Assembly: GCF_001307195.1 (NCBI RefSeq)
Contig: NZ_CP012808.1
Span: 2,990,270 to 3,054,269, forward strand
Direction: 5' to 3'
DNA: 64,000 bases
Source of the DNA: Acinetobacter equi
Lineage (GTDB): Bacteria; Pseudomonadota; Gammaproteobacteria; Pseudomonadales; Moraxellaceae
Shown: in pieces, positions 7,522 through 17,050 of the stretch
Layout of the letters: each line of letters starts with the position of its first letter
Numbering within the stretch: the stretch's first letter is position 1
Translations under genes and position numbers: made by a program
The notes under the pieces: model-generated
Seen by the model: the letters and a program-made list of their open reading frames with translations, nothing else
Told to the model about the DNA's origin: nothing
The model's database searches: none

Positions 7522-8529
7522 ATGAGCAATTTTCTCCAAAAACTAAAACAATTTGTATATCAGTTATTTAACTCAAAATCAGAAAAAAATGTACTAAAAA
7601 TTTCTTATCCAACGAATATTAATCAACAAAAATTCAAAAATAAAAAAAGTTTTTTAGACTTCGCCTATAGTGCACCTTATAAATATAAAAATTATTATAT
7701 TCCAAAACGCAATAGCACCCAAAAACGCTTAATCTCTCAGCCTACAGCAGAGTTAAAATTTGTACAAAAAGATGTAATTAATCAACTATCAGCATTTTTG
7801 CCCATTCACAACTGTGCTTATGCCTATGTAAAAAATAGAAATATTAAAGATAATGCTGAATTACATCGTCATTCAAATTATGTATTAAAACTCGACTTTA
7901 AACATTTTTTTCATTCTATTCGTCCTAAAATTTTATTTAATCAATTAGAACATCATCAAATTAAACTTTCTGAAATTGATCAAACTATTTTAAGTTTCAT
8001 CTTCTTTTGGCGAGAGAAAAAAGATAGTCCACTAAAATTAAGTATTGGCGCCCCTTCTTCTCCCGTATTATCAAATTTTATCATGTATCGTTTTGATGAA
8101 ATGCTCAATCAACTCTGTGAAAAGCATCAATGTATTTATAGTCGATATGCAGATGATATTACGATTTCATCTAAATACCATTTTTATGATTTAAATTTTC
8201 CACAACACGTCCAAAATTTATTAGATCAAGAATTCCAAGGAAAAATTAAACTCAACACACAAAAAACCAAATATTTAACACGTAAGCATCGTCGTTTTGT
8301 CACAGGTATTACACTAACAAATGATGCAAAACTCTCTATTGGACGTCAGCAAAAGCGCTTACTTTCTGCAAAAATTCATCATTTTAAAATCAATAAATTA
8401 AATGATGAACAACAAATTTTAAGCTTAAAAGGACAGCTTGCTTTTGCTTTTTATATTCAGCCAGAACTTAAAGTGCAATTTAGCCGAAAATACGGTGAAG
8501 AACTGCTTCATAAAATTATGAGCGATTAA
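7522..8529 (+). CDS. Retron-type reverse transcriptase (stand-alone)
   Basis: This 335-residue RT carries all retron hallmarks: NAxxH (NAELH, residues 111-115), the LDFKHFF motif with its catalytic Asp (124-130), LSIGAPSSP (173-181), the catalytic Y-A-D-D (209-212) and the VTG motif (260-262) that recognises msr RNA. It would prime msDNA synthesis from a specific guanosine of the upstream ncRNA. LSIGAPSSP resembles the St85-like retron RTs. No effector is fused to it. The next genes are a convergent exported protein and, upstream, an independently terminated lipoprotein, so no obvious toxin partner is encoded. The gene is very AT-rich compared with its neighbours, consistent with horizontal acquisition. 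Retrons are anti-phage systems; defence by this one is inferred. Confidence 0.88.
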   Translation: MSNFLQKLKQFVYQLFNSKSEKNVLKISYPTNINQQKFKNKKSFLDFAYSAPYKYKNYYIPKRNSTQKRLISQPTAELKFVQKDVINQLSAFLPIHNCAYAYVKNRNIKDNAELHRHSNYVLKLDFKHFFHSIRPKILFNQLEHHQIKLSEIDQTILSFIFFWREKKDSPLKLSIGAPSSPVLSNFIMYRFDEMLNQLCEKHQCIYSRYADDITISSKYHFYDLNFPQHVQNLLDQEFQGKIKLNTQKTKYLTRKHRRFVTGITLTNDAKLSIGRQQKRLLSAKIHHFKINKLNDEQQILSLKGQLAFAFYIQPELKVQFSRKYGEELLHKIMSD

Positions 8530-8553
8530 AATGACAATGAAATTGCGGGTAAC

Positions 8554-9024
8554 CTAGCAATCATTTGTGCTGATTTTATATTTTATCAGCCTTTCATCTT
8601 TAAAAATAAATGTAATTATAGTCGTAGAATCTTCTTCTGATTCAGCATAATAAACATTTGGATGCTCCTCAGATTGCCAAACTAAATCTTTAAACAGTTG
8701 TAAAAATTTTGTTTTCCCCATACTTACATCAATTTTTTTATGATAAAAAACTAATCCATTATTCCTGTTCATAATAACGCTATAGACCTGACCTTGATCA
8801 GATAACGTGATATCCCGATATACATATTGATTTGGAAAAAAGCCTCCGCTACATTCATTTTCTCCACCTTTAATTATTCTTTCTGGCTTGCCAAAGTTTT
8901 TTAATGGCACACTAAGACCCGAATAAGTTTTATTATGAATAATAGGTTGTATAGATTGCGCATAACCAATGTAAGGCATCAAAAATATTAAAATAAAGAT
9001 AATTTGTTTATTCATATTGTTCAC
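8554..9024 (-). CDS. Uncharacterised exported protein
   Basis: The 156-residue precursor starts with a Sec signal peptide (MNKQIIFILIFLMPYIGYA, cleavage likely before QSIQP). The mature part contains GGENECSGGFFPNQYVYRDITLSD and ends in STNDC. It therefore has two cysteines that could form a disulfide in the periplasm. I recognise no family. It runs convergent to the retron RT, with stops 24 nt apart, so it is not part of a retron operon. The first methionine may be replaced by the Met at residue 4. Confidence 0.6.
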   Translation of the reverse strand: MNNMNKQIIFILIFLMPYIGYAQSIQPIIHNKTYSGLSVPLKNFGKPERIIKGGENECSGGFFPNQYVYRDITLSDQGQVYSVIMNRNNGLVFYHKKIDVSMGKTKFLQLFKDLVWQSEEHPNVYYAESEEDSTTIITFIFKDERLIKYKISTNDC

Positions 9025-9093
9025 TGATAGAAAGCAAATAAACCAATCGCTTCGTTTATTTGCTATTGTTTTTATAATATAAAAAGTGAGAAT

Positions 9094-9528
9094 TTATTTA
9101 CCAAAAATTTGAATATTAATATCATGAATTTTTGCACTTCCAGCAGGTTTATCAAAACTCACATCATATTGAACTAAGTTATCAGGATAAGCATATTCAT
9201 AGCTCACCTTATACTCACTTGGTTTTCCTTCAGCTTCTGTAAAATGCTTCGATACAATTTTCTTTGTTTTATAATCTACTTGTGGCAAAGATTTAGCTAA
9301 CTTTTTAAGCTTTTTATTATTTTTTTCACTGACTTTCGCTTGTAATTCTGGTGTGAAATTTTCTGTTAATGCATCAAATTCTGCATGACGTAAATGATTA
9401 AATACTTCTTGAGCAACTTGTTCTTGTTCTGGGCTTGGATCTGGCACTGAATTTAATGCTTGTTTACCAATTTGATCACACGATGCTAAAAACATTACAG
9501 CACTCAATGCGACTAATTTCATTTTCAT
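9094..9528 (-). CDS. Uncharacterised lipoprotein
   Basis: The ORF could begin at 9552, but the Met at 9528 gives a compact lipoprotein signal (MKMKLVALSAVMFLASC, lipobox LASC) and is preferred. The roughly 130-residue mature part (SPEQEQVAQEVFNHLRHAEFDALTENFTPELQ...) resembles small DUF3887/NTF2-like periplasmic proteins, with a helix-rich start and a beta-strand-rich end. No catalytic motif is visible and the function is unknown. It lies downstream of gyrA on the same strand, beyond a terminator-like hairpin. Confidence 0.6.
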   Translation of the reverse strand: MKMKLVALSAVMFLASCDQIGKQALNSVPDPSPEQEQVAQEVFNHLRHAEFDALTENFTPELQAKVSEKNNKKLKKLAKSLPQVDYKTKKIVSKHFTEAEGKPSEYKVSYEYAYPDNLVQYDVSFDKPAGSAKIHDINIQIFGK

Positions 9529-9563
9529 AATCAATGCTCTACAAATTTTCATATTAAAAGGAT

Positions 9564-9588
9564 AAAAAAGGACGCCTTAGCGCCCTCT
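9564..9588 (-). terminator. Probable gyrA terminator
   Basis: On the minus strand GGGCGC-TAAG-GCGTCC (with one G-T pair) is followed by CTTTTTTAT. It lies 15 nt after the gyrA stop. Confidence 0.55.
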
Positions 9589-9603
9589 TTTATGAGTTCA
9601 AAC

Positions 9604-12582
9604 TTAGTCTTCTTCAGATGCTTTTAAATCTGATTCATTTTCAGTTTCAACAACAATCGTTTCATCTGTAACTAGGTTTTCAGTATTTTCTACAGCTTCT
9701 AGAAGTTCTTCTTCATCTTCAACTGCTTCAATTGAAACCACGCCCACAAGAAGTTCTTCATTACCTAAACGGATCAGACGAACACCTTGCGCATTACGAC
9801 CTGTTTGCGCTACTTCAGATGCACGTGTACGTACAAGCGTTCCGCCATCAGAAATCAACATCAATTCTTTGGTTGCATCAATTGAAACTGCACCGACCAA
9901 CTGACCATTACGCTCAGAGGTCTTGATTGCGATCACGCCTTTACCACCACGTTTCTTCGTCGGGAAGTCATCTACAGGGGTACGTTTACCGTAACCATTT
10001 TCAGAAGCACACAGTACTTCACCTGTTTCAGGCACCACAACCAATGATACGATACGGCTCACAAATGCTGAATCCGAACCATCTTCATCATCAGATTCAA
10101 CATCGTTTTCGTCTTGATCTTCAGCTTGTGTAGCACCGATAGTTACACGCATACCGCGTACACCTTTCGCTGAACGACCCATTGAGCGCACGTCAGTTTC
10201 CGCAAATCGAATTGCTTTACCTTCATTCGAGAACAACATAATTTGCTGTTCGCCATCGGTAATCGCAACACCAATTAAAGTGTCACCTTCAGCCAATTCA
10301 AGCGCACGTAAACCATTTGAACGAACATTACTGAATTGTTCAAGTTCTACACGTTTAATCGTACCGTATTCAGTTGCCATAAATACGTAGAAGTTTTTAC
10401 GTACAGCTTCCGCTTGCTGTGCAAAATCATTGATGATGTCATCATCAAGATCGGTTGTAGAAAGCTCTAAACCTAGTTCTTTCAACTGAATACGAAGTGC
10501 AGCAGAAATATCATCTGCACCATCTTCAGATTCAGCCAATGCAGCTTCAAGCGCTGTAAAGTGACTGTTAATCACTTCATTGCTTTGAAGTTGAGCACTA
10601 TTCGCTTTCACAAATGCTTTAAAGTCAGCCAAACGTTCTTTAAATTTCTTCGGTGCATCAATAACAGGAAGAATCGCTGTGATCGACTCATCTGCATCTA
10701 ATGGCAATAAGTTCACCATTGGGCGACCTTTTGAACCACGTGATGCTTGAGGCACTTCAAATACTTTCAGACGATACACTTTACCTACGTTAGTAAAGCA
10801 AAGCACTGTCGCATGGTTTGAAGTTACAATCAGATGTTGAATGTAATCATCTTCTTTCATTGATGTCGCAGACTTACCACGACCACCGCGACGTTGCGCA
10901 GCATAATCTGATAACGGTTGAGTTTTTGCATAACCAGTTTTAGAAACTGTTAATACAACTTGCTCTTCAGGAATCAAATCTTCACGTGAGAAATCAATAC
11001 GAGATTCAACAATTTCAGTACGACGTGCATCGCCATATTGTTGAAGAATCAATGCAAGTTCTTCTTTAATCACGTTCATCAACAAATTAAAGTCATTTAG
11101 AATTGCAGTATATTCAGCAATTTGACCTAAAATTTCTGTGTATTCTGCATGTAACTTGTCTTGTTCAAGACCTGTTAAACGATGCAAACGTAATTCAAGA
11201 ATCGCACCCACTTGAGTTGGAGATAAACGGTAAATTTGACCATCTATACCAAATGGACGACTTAAATCTTCACCTTCAATTTCGTCAGGACGAACTGAAA
11301 CAGAACCTGCTTTTTCAAGCAATGCTGCAACAGAACCTGCCGCCCACTCACCTGCCTGTAAACGCTCACGCGCTTCTGCTGGGTTTGCGGAAGTTTTGAT
11401 GGTTTCAATAATTTCGTCAATATTTGCAAGCGCAACCGTCAAACCTTCTAAGATATGACCACGTTCACGCGCTTTGCGTAATTCGTACATCGTACGACGT
11501 GTTACCACTTCTTGACGATGGCGAATAAATGCTGCAATGATATCTTTTAAGTTCATTAACTTAGGTTGACCATTGTCTAGGCAAACCATGTTAATGCTGA
11601 AAGAGTTTTCAAGTTGCGTATTCATGAATAAATTATTCACGATAACTTCAGCGTTTTCTCCACGCTTTAAGTCAATCGCAATACGCATACCGTCTTTATC
11701 AGACTCATCACGAAGCTCTGAAATACCTTCGAGTTTTTTCTCTTTTACTAACTCAGCAATACGTTCAATCGTTTTTGCTTTGTTAACTTGATATGGAATT
11801 TCAGTGAATACAATCGTAGTACGGTTGGTTTTCGGATCTTCTTCAAAGTGATATTTACCACGAATATGAAGACGACCTTTACCTGTACGGTAAGCATCAA
11901 CAATGCCTGATTTACCGTAAATAATACCGCCTGTTGGAAAATCTGGACCTGAAATATACTCCATCAAACCTTCAATTGAGATTTGTGGATTTTCAGCATA
12001 TGCCAAACATGCATTAATGACTTCTGTTAGGTTATGTGGCGCCATGTTGGTCGCCATACCTACAGCAATACCAGTTACACCATTAATCAATAGATTTGGT
12101 ACACGCGTTGGCATAACTTTAGGAATACGTTCAGAACCGTCGTAGTTATCTTCCCATTCGACCGTATCTTTTTCTAAATCTGCAAGTATTTCATGCGTGA
12201 TTTTACGCATACGTACTTCGGTATAACGCATTGCTGCAGCGCTATCACCATCGACAGAACCAAAGTTACCTTGACCATCAACCAATTGATAACGCAAGCT
12301 AAAATCTTGCGCCATACGAACAATCGTTTCGTATACAGCAGAATCACCATGTGGGTGATATTTACCGATAACGTCACCCACTACACGAGCAGACTTTTTG
12401 TACGCTTTATTATAGTCATTGCCCAATTCGTGCATTGCGAAAAGCACGCGACGGTGAACTGGTTTTAGACCATCTCGAACATCTGGCAAGGCACGAGATA
12501 CGATTACGCTCATGGCATAATCGAGATACGAGTGCTTGAGTTCATCTTCAATGGCAATCGGTCTAATTTCCGATACGCTCAT
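9604..12582 (-). CDS. gyrA: DNA gyrase subunit A, long form
   Basis: The breakage-reunion subunit of gyrase introduces negative supercoils together with GyrB. The catalytic Tyr is Tyr120 in [11 protein letters not shown]. The quinolone-resistance region reads [13 protein letters not shown] with the wild-type Ser81 and Glu85, so there is no classic resistance change. The GyrA box QRRGGRGKS is near residue 562. At 992 residues it is clearly longer than the 875 of E. coli. An extra block of about 80 residues (about 642-725, [18 protein letters not shown]...[17 protein letters not shown]) interrupts the C-terminal beta-pinwheel. A second acidic stretch ([15 protein letters not shown]) and a very acidic C-tail ([16 protein letters not shown]...EED) follow. 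The start [26 protein letters not shown] is canonical. The gene is monocistronic. Confidence 0.97.
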   Translation of the reverse strand: MSVSEIRPIAIEDELKHSYLDYAMSVIVSRALPDVRDGLKPVHRRVLFAMHELGNDYNKAYKKSARVVGDVIGKYHPHGDSAVYETIVRMAQDFSLRYQLVDGQGNFGSVDGDSAAAMRYTEVRMRKITHEILADLEKDTVEWEDNYDGSERIPKVMPTRVPNLLINGVTGIAVGMATNMAPHNLTEVINACLAYAENPQISIEGLMEYISGPDFPTGGIIYGKSGIVDAYRTGKGRLHIRGKYHFEEDPKTNRTTIVFTEIPYQVNKAKTIERIAELVKEKKLEGISELRDESDKDGMRIAIDLKRGENAEVIVNNLFMNTQLENSFSINMVCLDNGQPKLMNLKDIIAAFIRHRQEVVTRRTMYELRKARERGHILEGLTVALANIDEIIETIKTSANPAEARERLQAGEWAAGSVAALLEKAGSVSVRPDEIEGEDLSRPFGIDGQIYRLSPTQVGAILELRLHRLTGLEQDKLHAEYTEILGQIAEYTAILNDFNLLMNVIKEELALILQQYGDARRTEIVESRIDFSREDLIPEEQVVLTVSKTGYAKTQPLSDYAAQRRGGRGKSATSMKEDDYIQHLIVTSNHATVLCFTNVGKVYRLKVFEVPQASRGSKGRPMVNLLPLDADESITAILPVIDAPKKFKERLADFKAFVKANSAQLQSNEVINSHFTALEAALAESEDGADDISAALRIQLKELGLELSTTDLDDDIINDFAQQAEAVRKNFYVFMATEYGTIKRVELEQFSNVRSNGLRALELAEGDTLIGVAITDGEQQIMLFSNEGKAIRFAETDVRSMGRSAKGVRGMRVTIGATQAEDQDENDVESDDEDGSDSAFVSRIVSLVVVPETGEVLCASENGYGKRTPVDDFPTKKRGGKGVIAIKTSERNGQLVGAVSIDATKELMLISDGGTLVRTRASEVAQTGRNAQGVRLIRLGNEELLVGVVSIEAVEDEEELLEAVENTENLVTDETIVVETENESDLKASEED

Positions 12583-12897
12583 GCATACTCCTTGTTATAC
12601 AAGCAGAATTCTGCCCGCATTTTATATCGTAAAATCAGTGAAAAAGCTTGTCTAACAGACAGAACTAAAATCAAAAATACAGTCGCGTAGTATAGCATAA
12701 ATAAGAGTGAATTTGTGATGCTCTCACTTGAGTAGCACCATGATTTTTTGTATTTATTTTAGTACTAAATTTTGAAAATAAATCTTCTCATTCAAGTCAT
12801 CTTTTAGTTTTCCATCACCATATATATTTTCTTAAAAATCTTACAGATTCATTCAATGTCTTAAATGAATAAAAAATATTATACTTTTCACACAAAT
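12583..12897. other. Intergenic region upstream of gyrA
   Basis: About 315 nt of AT-rich sequence lie between the gyrA start and the terminator of etfA. It must hold the gyrA promoter. I see no strong repeat, ORF or riboswitch-like structure in it. Confidence 0.5.
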
Positions 12898-12921
12898 AAA
12901 AAAAAGCACTCAAATGAGTGC
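12898..12921 (-). terminator. Intrinsic terminator of etfBA
   Basis: GCACTCA / TGAGTGC stem with A and T runs on both sides, about 19 nt after the etfA stop. The A run on the plus strand is the U-tract for minus-strand transcription; it could act in both directions. Confidence 0.85.
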
Positions 12922-12939
12922 TTTTTTTGCATTCTAGAA

Positions 12940-13872
12940 TTAAAGTTTTGAAACTAATTCTGGAACAACAGTATTTAGGTCACCAACTAACCAGTAGTCA
13001 GCAACAGCATTGATTGGCGCTTCTTCATCTTTGTTGATCGCAACGATCACTTTAGAGTCTTTCATACCAGCCAAGTGCTGAATTGCACCAGAAATACCTA
13101 CAGCGATATATAAGTCAGGTGCAACAATTTTACCTGTTTGACCAACTTGCATATCGTTTGGTACGAAACCAGCATCTACAGCGGCACGTGAAGCACCTTG
13201 AGCAGCGCCTAGTTTGTCTGCCAATGGGTCAAGAACTGTATGATAGTTTTCACCAGAACCTACACCACGACCACCAGATACAACAATACGAGCAGCAGTT
13301 AATTCAGGGCGTTCAGATTTTACAATCTCTTCAGCTACGAATTTAGAAACACCAGCTTCACCCGCAGATGCAACAGCTTCAACACTTGCAGAACCACCTT
13401 CAGCAGCAACAGCATCAAATGCTGTACCACGTACAGTACCCACTACAATTGCTTCACCAGATTCTACAGTTGCAATTGCATTACCTGCATAAATTGGACG
13501 CTTGAAAGTTTTAGGACCTTCAACTGCAATAATGTCAGTAATCATACTTACATCAAGAAGAGCAGCAGCACGTGGAAGTACATTTTTGCCTGTAGTTGTA
13601 GAAGCAGCAAGAATATGTGTATACCCTTTACCCAATTCAGCAACTAATTTTGCAACGTTTTCAGCCAATTGGTTTGCATAAGCAGCGTCATCAGCAAGTA
13701 ATACTTTACTTACACCAGCAACTTTTGCAGCTTGATCAGCAACAGCTTGTGCGCCTGAACCTGCAACTAATACAGTGATATCACCACCGATTTTTTGAGC
13801 CGCAGCAACAACGTTTAAAGTTGCACCATTTAGTGCTTTATTGTCGTGCTCAGCGATAACTAAAATACTCAT
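12940..13872 (-). CDS. etfA: Electron transfer flavoprotein alpha subunit
   Basis: This 310-residue FAD-carrying subunit of ETF passes electrons from acyl-CoA and other dehydrogenases to ETF-ubiquinone oxidoreductase. The C-terminal FAD domain is complete: VVSGGRGVGSGENYHTVLDPLADKLGAAQGASRAAVDAGFVPNDMQVGQTGK, then PDLYIAVGISGAIQHLAGM and VAINKDEEAPI. Its start lies 17 nt after the etfB stop, with the operon order etfB-etfA and a shared terminator. Length is normal. Confidence 0.97.
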   Translation of the reverse strand: MSILVIAEHDNKALNGATLNVVAAAQKIGGDITVLVAGSGAQAVADQAAKVAGVSKVLLADDAAYANQLAENVAKLVAELGKGYTHILAASTTTGKNVLPRAAALLDVSMITDIIAVEGPKTFKRPIYAGNAIATVESGEAIVVGTVRGTAFDAVAAEGGSASVEAVASAGEAGVSKFVAEEIVKSERPELTAARIVVSGGRGVGSGENYHTVLDPLADKLGAAQGASRAAVDAGFVPNDMQVGQTGKIVAPDLYIAVGISGAIQHLAGMKDSKVIVAINKDEEAPINAVADYWLVGDLNTVVPELVSKL

Positions 13873-13889
13873 GATTTTATCCTTCTGTA

Positions 13890-14642
13890 TTAGATCACTT
13901 TCGCTTCATTTTTTAATTTTTCAACAAGCTCATCAACAGATTTCACTTGTACGCCAGCTTTACGCTCTGCTGGTGGTTCAACTTTAACTGTTTTAAGTTT
14001 AGTTGCAGCAGTTACACCGTAGTCTGCAGGAGACTTAGTTTCAAGCGGCTTTTTACGAGCTTTCATAATGTTTGGAAGCGCAGCATAGCGTGGCTCATTC
14101 AAACGTAAGTCAGTCGTAATAATTGCTGGAAGTGAAAGTTCAACAGTTTGTAAACCACCATCAATTTCACGAGTAACCTGAACTTTATCACCTTCAACTT
14201 TAACTTCAGATGCAAAAGTACCTTGACCTGCACCAAGTAAAGCACCAAGCATTTGACCTACTTGGTTTGAATCTTCATCAATTGCTTGCTTACCAAGAAG
14301 AATCAATTGTGGCTGTTCAGCATCTACAATGCCTTTTAAAATTTTAGCAACTTCTAAAGCACCAAGTTGGCTATCATCAGCTTCAACTAAAATGCCACGA
14401 TCTGCACCAAGTGCCATCGCTGAACGAATTTGTTCTTGAGCTTCTTTAGGACCAATAGAAACAACAACGATTTCTGAAACAGTTCCTTTTTCTTTTAAAC
14501 GAACCGCTTCTTCCACTGCGATTTCACAGAATGGGTTAATTGACATTTTAACGTTAGTAAGGTCCACCCCACTATTGTCCGGTTTAACTCGAACTTTAAC
14601 GTTGGCATCAACCACACGTTTTACAGCAACAAGAGCCTTCAT
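13890..14642 (-). CDS. etfB: Electron transfer flavoprotein beta subunit
   Basis: This 250-residue partner of EtfA contributes the AMP-binding site and the recognition loop for dehydrogenases. The N-terminus [28 protein letters not shown] and the segment [19 protein letters not shown] are typical. The signature [25 protein letters not shown] is near residues 174-198. It is the first gene of the etfBA operon. About 460 nt of upstream sequence separate it from the next gene and must contain its promoter. Confidence 0.97.
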   Translation of the reverse strand: MKALVAVKRVVDANVKVRVKPDNSGVDLTNVKMSINPFCEIAVEEAVRLKEKGTVSEIVVVSIGPKEAQEQIRSAMALGADRGILVEADDSQLGALEVAKILKGIVDAEQPQLILLGKQAIDEDSNQVGQMLGALLGAGQGTFASEVKVEGDKVQVTREIDGGLQTVELSLPAIITTDLRLNEPRYAALPNIMKARKKPLETKSPADYGVTAATKLKTVKVEPPAERKAGVQVKSVDELVEKLKNEAKVI

Positions 14643-15055
14643 GTAATCCTCGGCTGTTTTAGCAAAAGTAAATATTGAGAAGAATTAGAGTAACTCTTCA
14701 CTTAAAATTTTTTAGGTACCTTATCTTGCAATGCGTATGGCATTTCGGTCAAGTCACAATTAACTAAAGAACTATAAAAAAGCGTAAAAATAACTGAACC
14801 CTACGTTCACTTTGTTTATTTTGGACACATTTATCAACATTTAGGACACTTTTCAAACAATTTTAACTATTGATTTTTATTATGTTTTTATTTTATTTAA
14901 TACATCAAAAGAACTTATGTATAACGCGTTTTATATCATTTTTTCTAAATAACTTATCGTCCATAAAATCAATTTATCTATCTATATTCGTCATTTAAGA
15001 GAAATAGCGAACCTTAATTTTATGTATTTTCGCATCTTTCTCTTTCAAGCATGTA
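14643..15055. other. Long non-coding gap upstream of etfB with a repeated GGACAC motif
   Basis: There is no plausible ORF. GGACACATTT (14823) and GGACACTTTT (14844) form a direct repeat 21 bp apart, i.e. on the same face of the helix, about 180-200 bp upstream of etfB. This could be an operator for a regulator of etfBA, but this is only positional inference. The rest is AT-rich and featureless. Confidence 0.3.
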
Positions 15056-15057
15056 TA

Positions 15058-15087
15058 AAAAAGCCTGCATAAATACAGGCTTTTTTT
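15058..15087 (-). terminator. Intrinsic terminator of the LysE-family gene
   Basis: AAAAGCCTG / CAGGCTTTT stem with flanking A and T runs, about 16 nt after the LysE-family stop codon. Confidence 0.8.
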
Positions 15088-15102
15088 ATTTACACTTATT
15101 TT

Positions 15103-15708
15103 TTAGTTAATAATCAACCAACTTGCAGCTAATGCCAATAAGCCACCTGAAGAACCATCTATCCATTTTTGGCGACGTTCATTAATTTGTGCTCGTTGTG
15201 ATAATTTTGCACACAAAATACTTAAAGCACTATAAACAATGAAACATAAAGCAATAAAAATAAAAGACAACACTAAACCTTGAATGACAGTATTCTCAGA
15301 CTTATTAATGAATTGCGGCAAAATGGCAAAATAAATCAGCATACCTTTTGGATTTAACAGTGCAGTAAAAAATCCTTTTTTAATTGGATTCGATACAGAC
15401 TTATTGTCAATTTTAAGTGTTTTCTTGCTCAATACAGATTTAAACAAACCAAATGCAAGAAAAAGTAAATATGCAATTCCTAACCATTTAATAGTTTCAA
15501 ATAGAATTGGGAATGACACAATAATTGCCGCAATGCCGAGTGCAACAAGAATAGAATGTATTAAATAACCACAGCACACACCTATTGTTGCCATAATGCC
15601 AGCTTTTGCATTCTTCCCCATCACTTGAGACAAAATAAATAACATATCTGGTCCTGGTGTAAAAATAAGTGGGATCACGGTCAGTGCGAAGAGTACAAAT
15701 ACAGACAT
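15103..15708 (-). CDS. LysE/RhtB-family amino acid exporter
   Basis: This 201-residue inner-membrane protein has about six hydrophobic segments. The family signature near the N-terminus is clear (IPLIFTPGPDMLFILSQVMGKNAKAGIMATIGVCCGYLIHSILVALG). The middle NPIKKGFFTALLNPKGMLIYFAILPQF is also typical of LysE/RhtB exporters. The exported amino acid cannot be told from sequence. It is transcribed divergently from an Lrp/AsnC-type regulator 114 bp away, the usual arrangement in which the regulator senses the amino acid and controls the exporter. Confidence 0.9.
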   Translation of the reverse strand: MSVFVLFALTVIPLIFTPGPDMLFILSQVMGKNAKAGIMATIGVCCGYLIHSILVALGIAAIIVSFPILFETIKWLGIAYLLFLAFGLFKSVLSKKTLKIDNKSVSNPIKKGFFTALLNPKGMLIYFAILPQFINKSENTVIQGLVLSFIFIALCFIVYSALSILCAKLSQRAQINERRQKWIDGSSGGLLALAASWLIIN

Positions 15709-15803
15709 TTTCCTTTACCTTTCTGTATAACAAAAAACAGAAAATAGTATCTTCTAATTTACTTAAAATAGGATTTCAAATATTCTACTTAGTGAGCTAT
15801 TTT

Positions 15804-15818
15804 TAGAATTTAATTCTA
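15804..15818. promoter_or_regulatory. Lrp-box-like palindrome at the regulator start
   Basis: TAGAATT-T-AATTCTA is a perfect 7-bp inverted repeat around one base. It matches the E. coli Lrp consensus (YAGHAWATTWTDCTR) at 13 of 15 positions by my count. It ends 4 nt before the ATG of the Lrp/AsnC gene and lies in the divergent region, so autoregulation and control of the LysE gene are likely. Confidence 0.55.
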
Positions 15819-15822
15819 TTTT

Positions 15823-16317
15823 ATGAAACAATCTCCAAACTCTATTTCAATAAAGCTTGATCGAATTGATAAAAATATCATTCGTGCTTTACAGATCCAT
15901 GGACGAATTCAAAATAATGAATTGGCAGATAAGATTGGGCTTTCACCTTCCTCATGTTTAAGACGAGTCAAAATTTTAGAAGAAGCAGGTGTTATTCAAC
16001 ACTATGCAACTATTGTTGATCCTCAAAAAATTGGATTAAAACTGATCCTTTTTTCTCGTATTTGGCTCATTGGGCAAGATGCCGAAACGATTGATACTTT
16101 TATTGAAGCAATGAAAGAGCTTCCTCAAGTGATGGAGTGCTATATTATTTTAGGTGAATGTGATGCGATGCTGAAAGTGGTGGTGCCCGATTTAGAAAGT
16201 TATAGAAAGTTTCAATCAACACATCTAACCAAGAAAAATGGTATTACCAGTGTAAAAACAGATTTACCTAGCCAAATTATTAAACAGAGTTTTCAACTAC
16301 CTCTAGAAGATTTATAA
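15823..16317 (+). CDS. Lrp/AsnC-family transcriptional regulator
   Basis: This 164-residue regulator has an N-terminal AsnC-type helix-turn-helix (about 10-60: LDRIDKNIIRALQIHGRIQNNELADKIGLSPSSCLRRVKILEEAGVI). The C-terminal RAM/Lrp ligand domain includes MECYIILGECDAMLKVVVPDLESY. The ligand is probably an amino acid. It is divergent from a LysE-family exporter and has an Lrp-box-like palindrome immediately before its start codon. It most likely regulates the exporter and itself. Confidence 0.92.
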   Translation: MKQSPNSISIKLDRIDKNIIRALQIHGRIQNNELADKIGLSPSSCLRRVKILEEAGVIQHYATIVDPQKIGLKLILFSRIWLIGQDAETIDTFIEAMKELPQVMECYIILGECDAMLKVVVPDLESYRKFQSTHLTKKNGITSVKTDLPSQIIKQSFQLPLEDL

Positions 16318-16346
16318 AAATCTCCTTATTTTTAATATTATGAAAA

Positions 16347-16372
16347 TCCCTCATTTAAAAATAAATGAGGGA
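16347..16372. terminator. Hairpin between convergent genes
   Basis: A perfect 11-bp stem (TCCCTCATTTA / TAAATGAGGGA) with an AAAA loop lies 30 nt after the Lrp-type gene. The T-tract is weak on the plus strand and short (TTTT) on the minus strand, so termination is plausible for either direction but not certain. Confidence 0.5.
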
Positions 16373-16469
16373 GAACTTTAAAATCAAAAAACTAAAAAAT
16401 TCAGTAAGAAACTGATGATTACAATTCATTTCAAGCTAAATGAAGTGATCTCAATTTAATAAATTCATC

Positions 16470-16850
16470 CTAAGCATTTTCTTTCTGCAAACTTTCTAAA
16501 AAATCACGATGAACATGACTTAAATCAATCAGGTTATATTTTTCTAAATGAAAAACTTCCCAGACAGCAATAAAATCTTCTTTTAAATCTATATTTTGCA
16601 TTGACACAGGCTTTTCTTGCCACTGTTTATCTGAAATCCAAATATATGTTTTCTGATTATTAGGATTCCTCGCTTGCAACTTACCTTCAACATTAATTCC
16701 TTCTACATGTGCACCGTCAGGAAGAGTAGCCTGAATTGTAGGAAGATTAACTTCAACAAAATGTTTAACTTGTCTAAGCCCATAACCGGCAAAGATTTCT
16801 TTTTGTGTTGGTGTAAGTTGATCATATTTTTGCTGTATATTCGTAATCAT
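16470..16850 (-). CDS. Uncharacterised small cytoplasmic protein
   Basis: This 126-residue protein has no signal peptide or membrane segment. It begins MITNIQQKYDQLTPTQKEIFAGYGLRQVKHFVEVNLPTI. It contains a beta-rich middle (GAHVEGINVEGKLQARNPNNQKTYIWISDKQW) and ends in a helical region. I do not recognise the family. Codon use and base composition match the neighbours and the ORF is free of conflict with any other frame, so it is probably real. It stands alone between the Lrp-type gene and xerC. Confidence 0.6.
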   Translation of the reverse strand: MITNIQQKYDQLTPTQKEIFAGYGLRQVKHFVEVNLPTIQATLPDGAHVEGINVEGKLQARNPNNQKTYIWISDKQWQEKPVSMQNIDLKEDFIAVWEVFHLEKYNLIDLSHVHRDFLESLQKENA

Positions 16851-17050
16851 TTTTTAACCTTGTTTTTCAATATCTATCTTTCAATAACAATTTAGCGAAC
16901 CAAAAATATTTTAATATTTACATTGCTCATGTCATAAATTCTTCAATTAAGCAATTCTTATACCTTAACTGTTGCTTTATTTTTATTCTACATTAGTTCA
17001 AATTACCATCATAATCAAAAAAAATGATCTAAATAAAAATTTACCGTCTT

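Noticed and set aside
8554..9024. Exported protein as the missing retron effector
   Set aside because: It is convergent to the RT and has a Sec signal peptide, which does not fit known cytoplasmic retron effectors.
12174..12468. Opposed ORFs inside gyrA
   Set aside because: The coding frame of gyrA is unambiguous; these are shadows.
15497..15733. Alternative frame of the LysE-family gene
   Set aside because: Overlaps the supported membrane protein and shows random Cys/Arg-rich composition.
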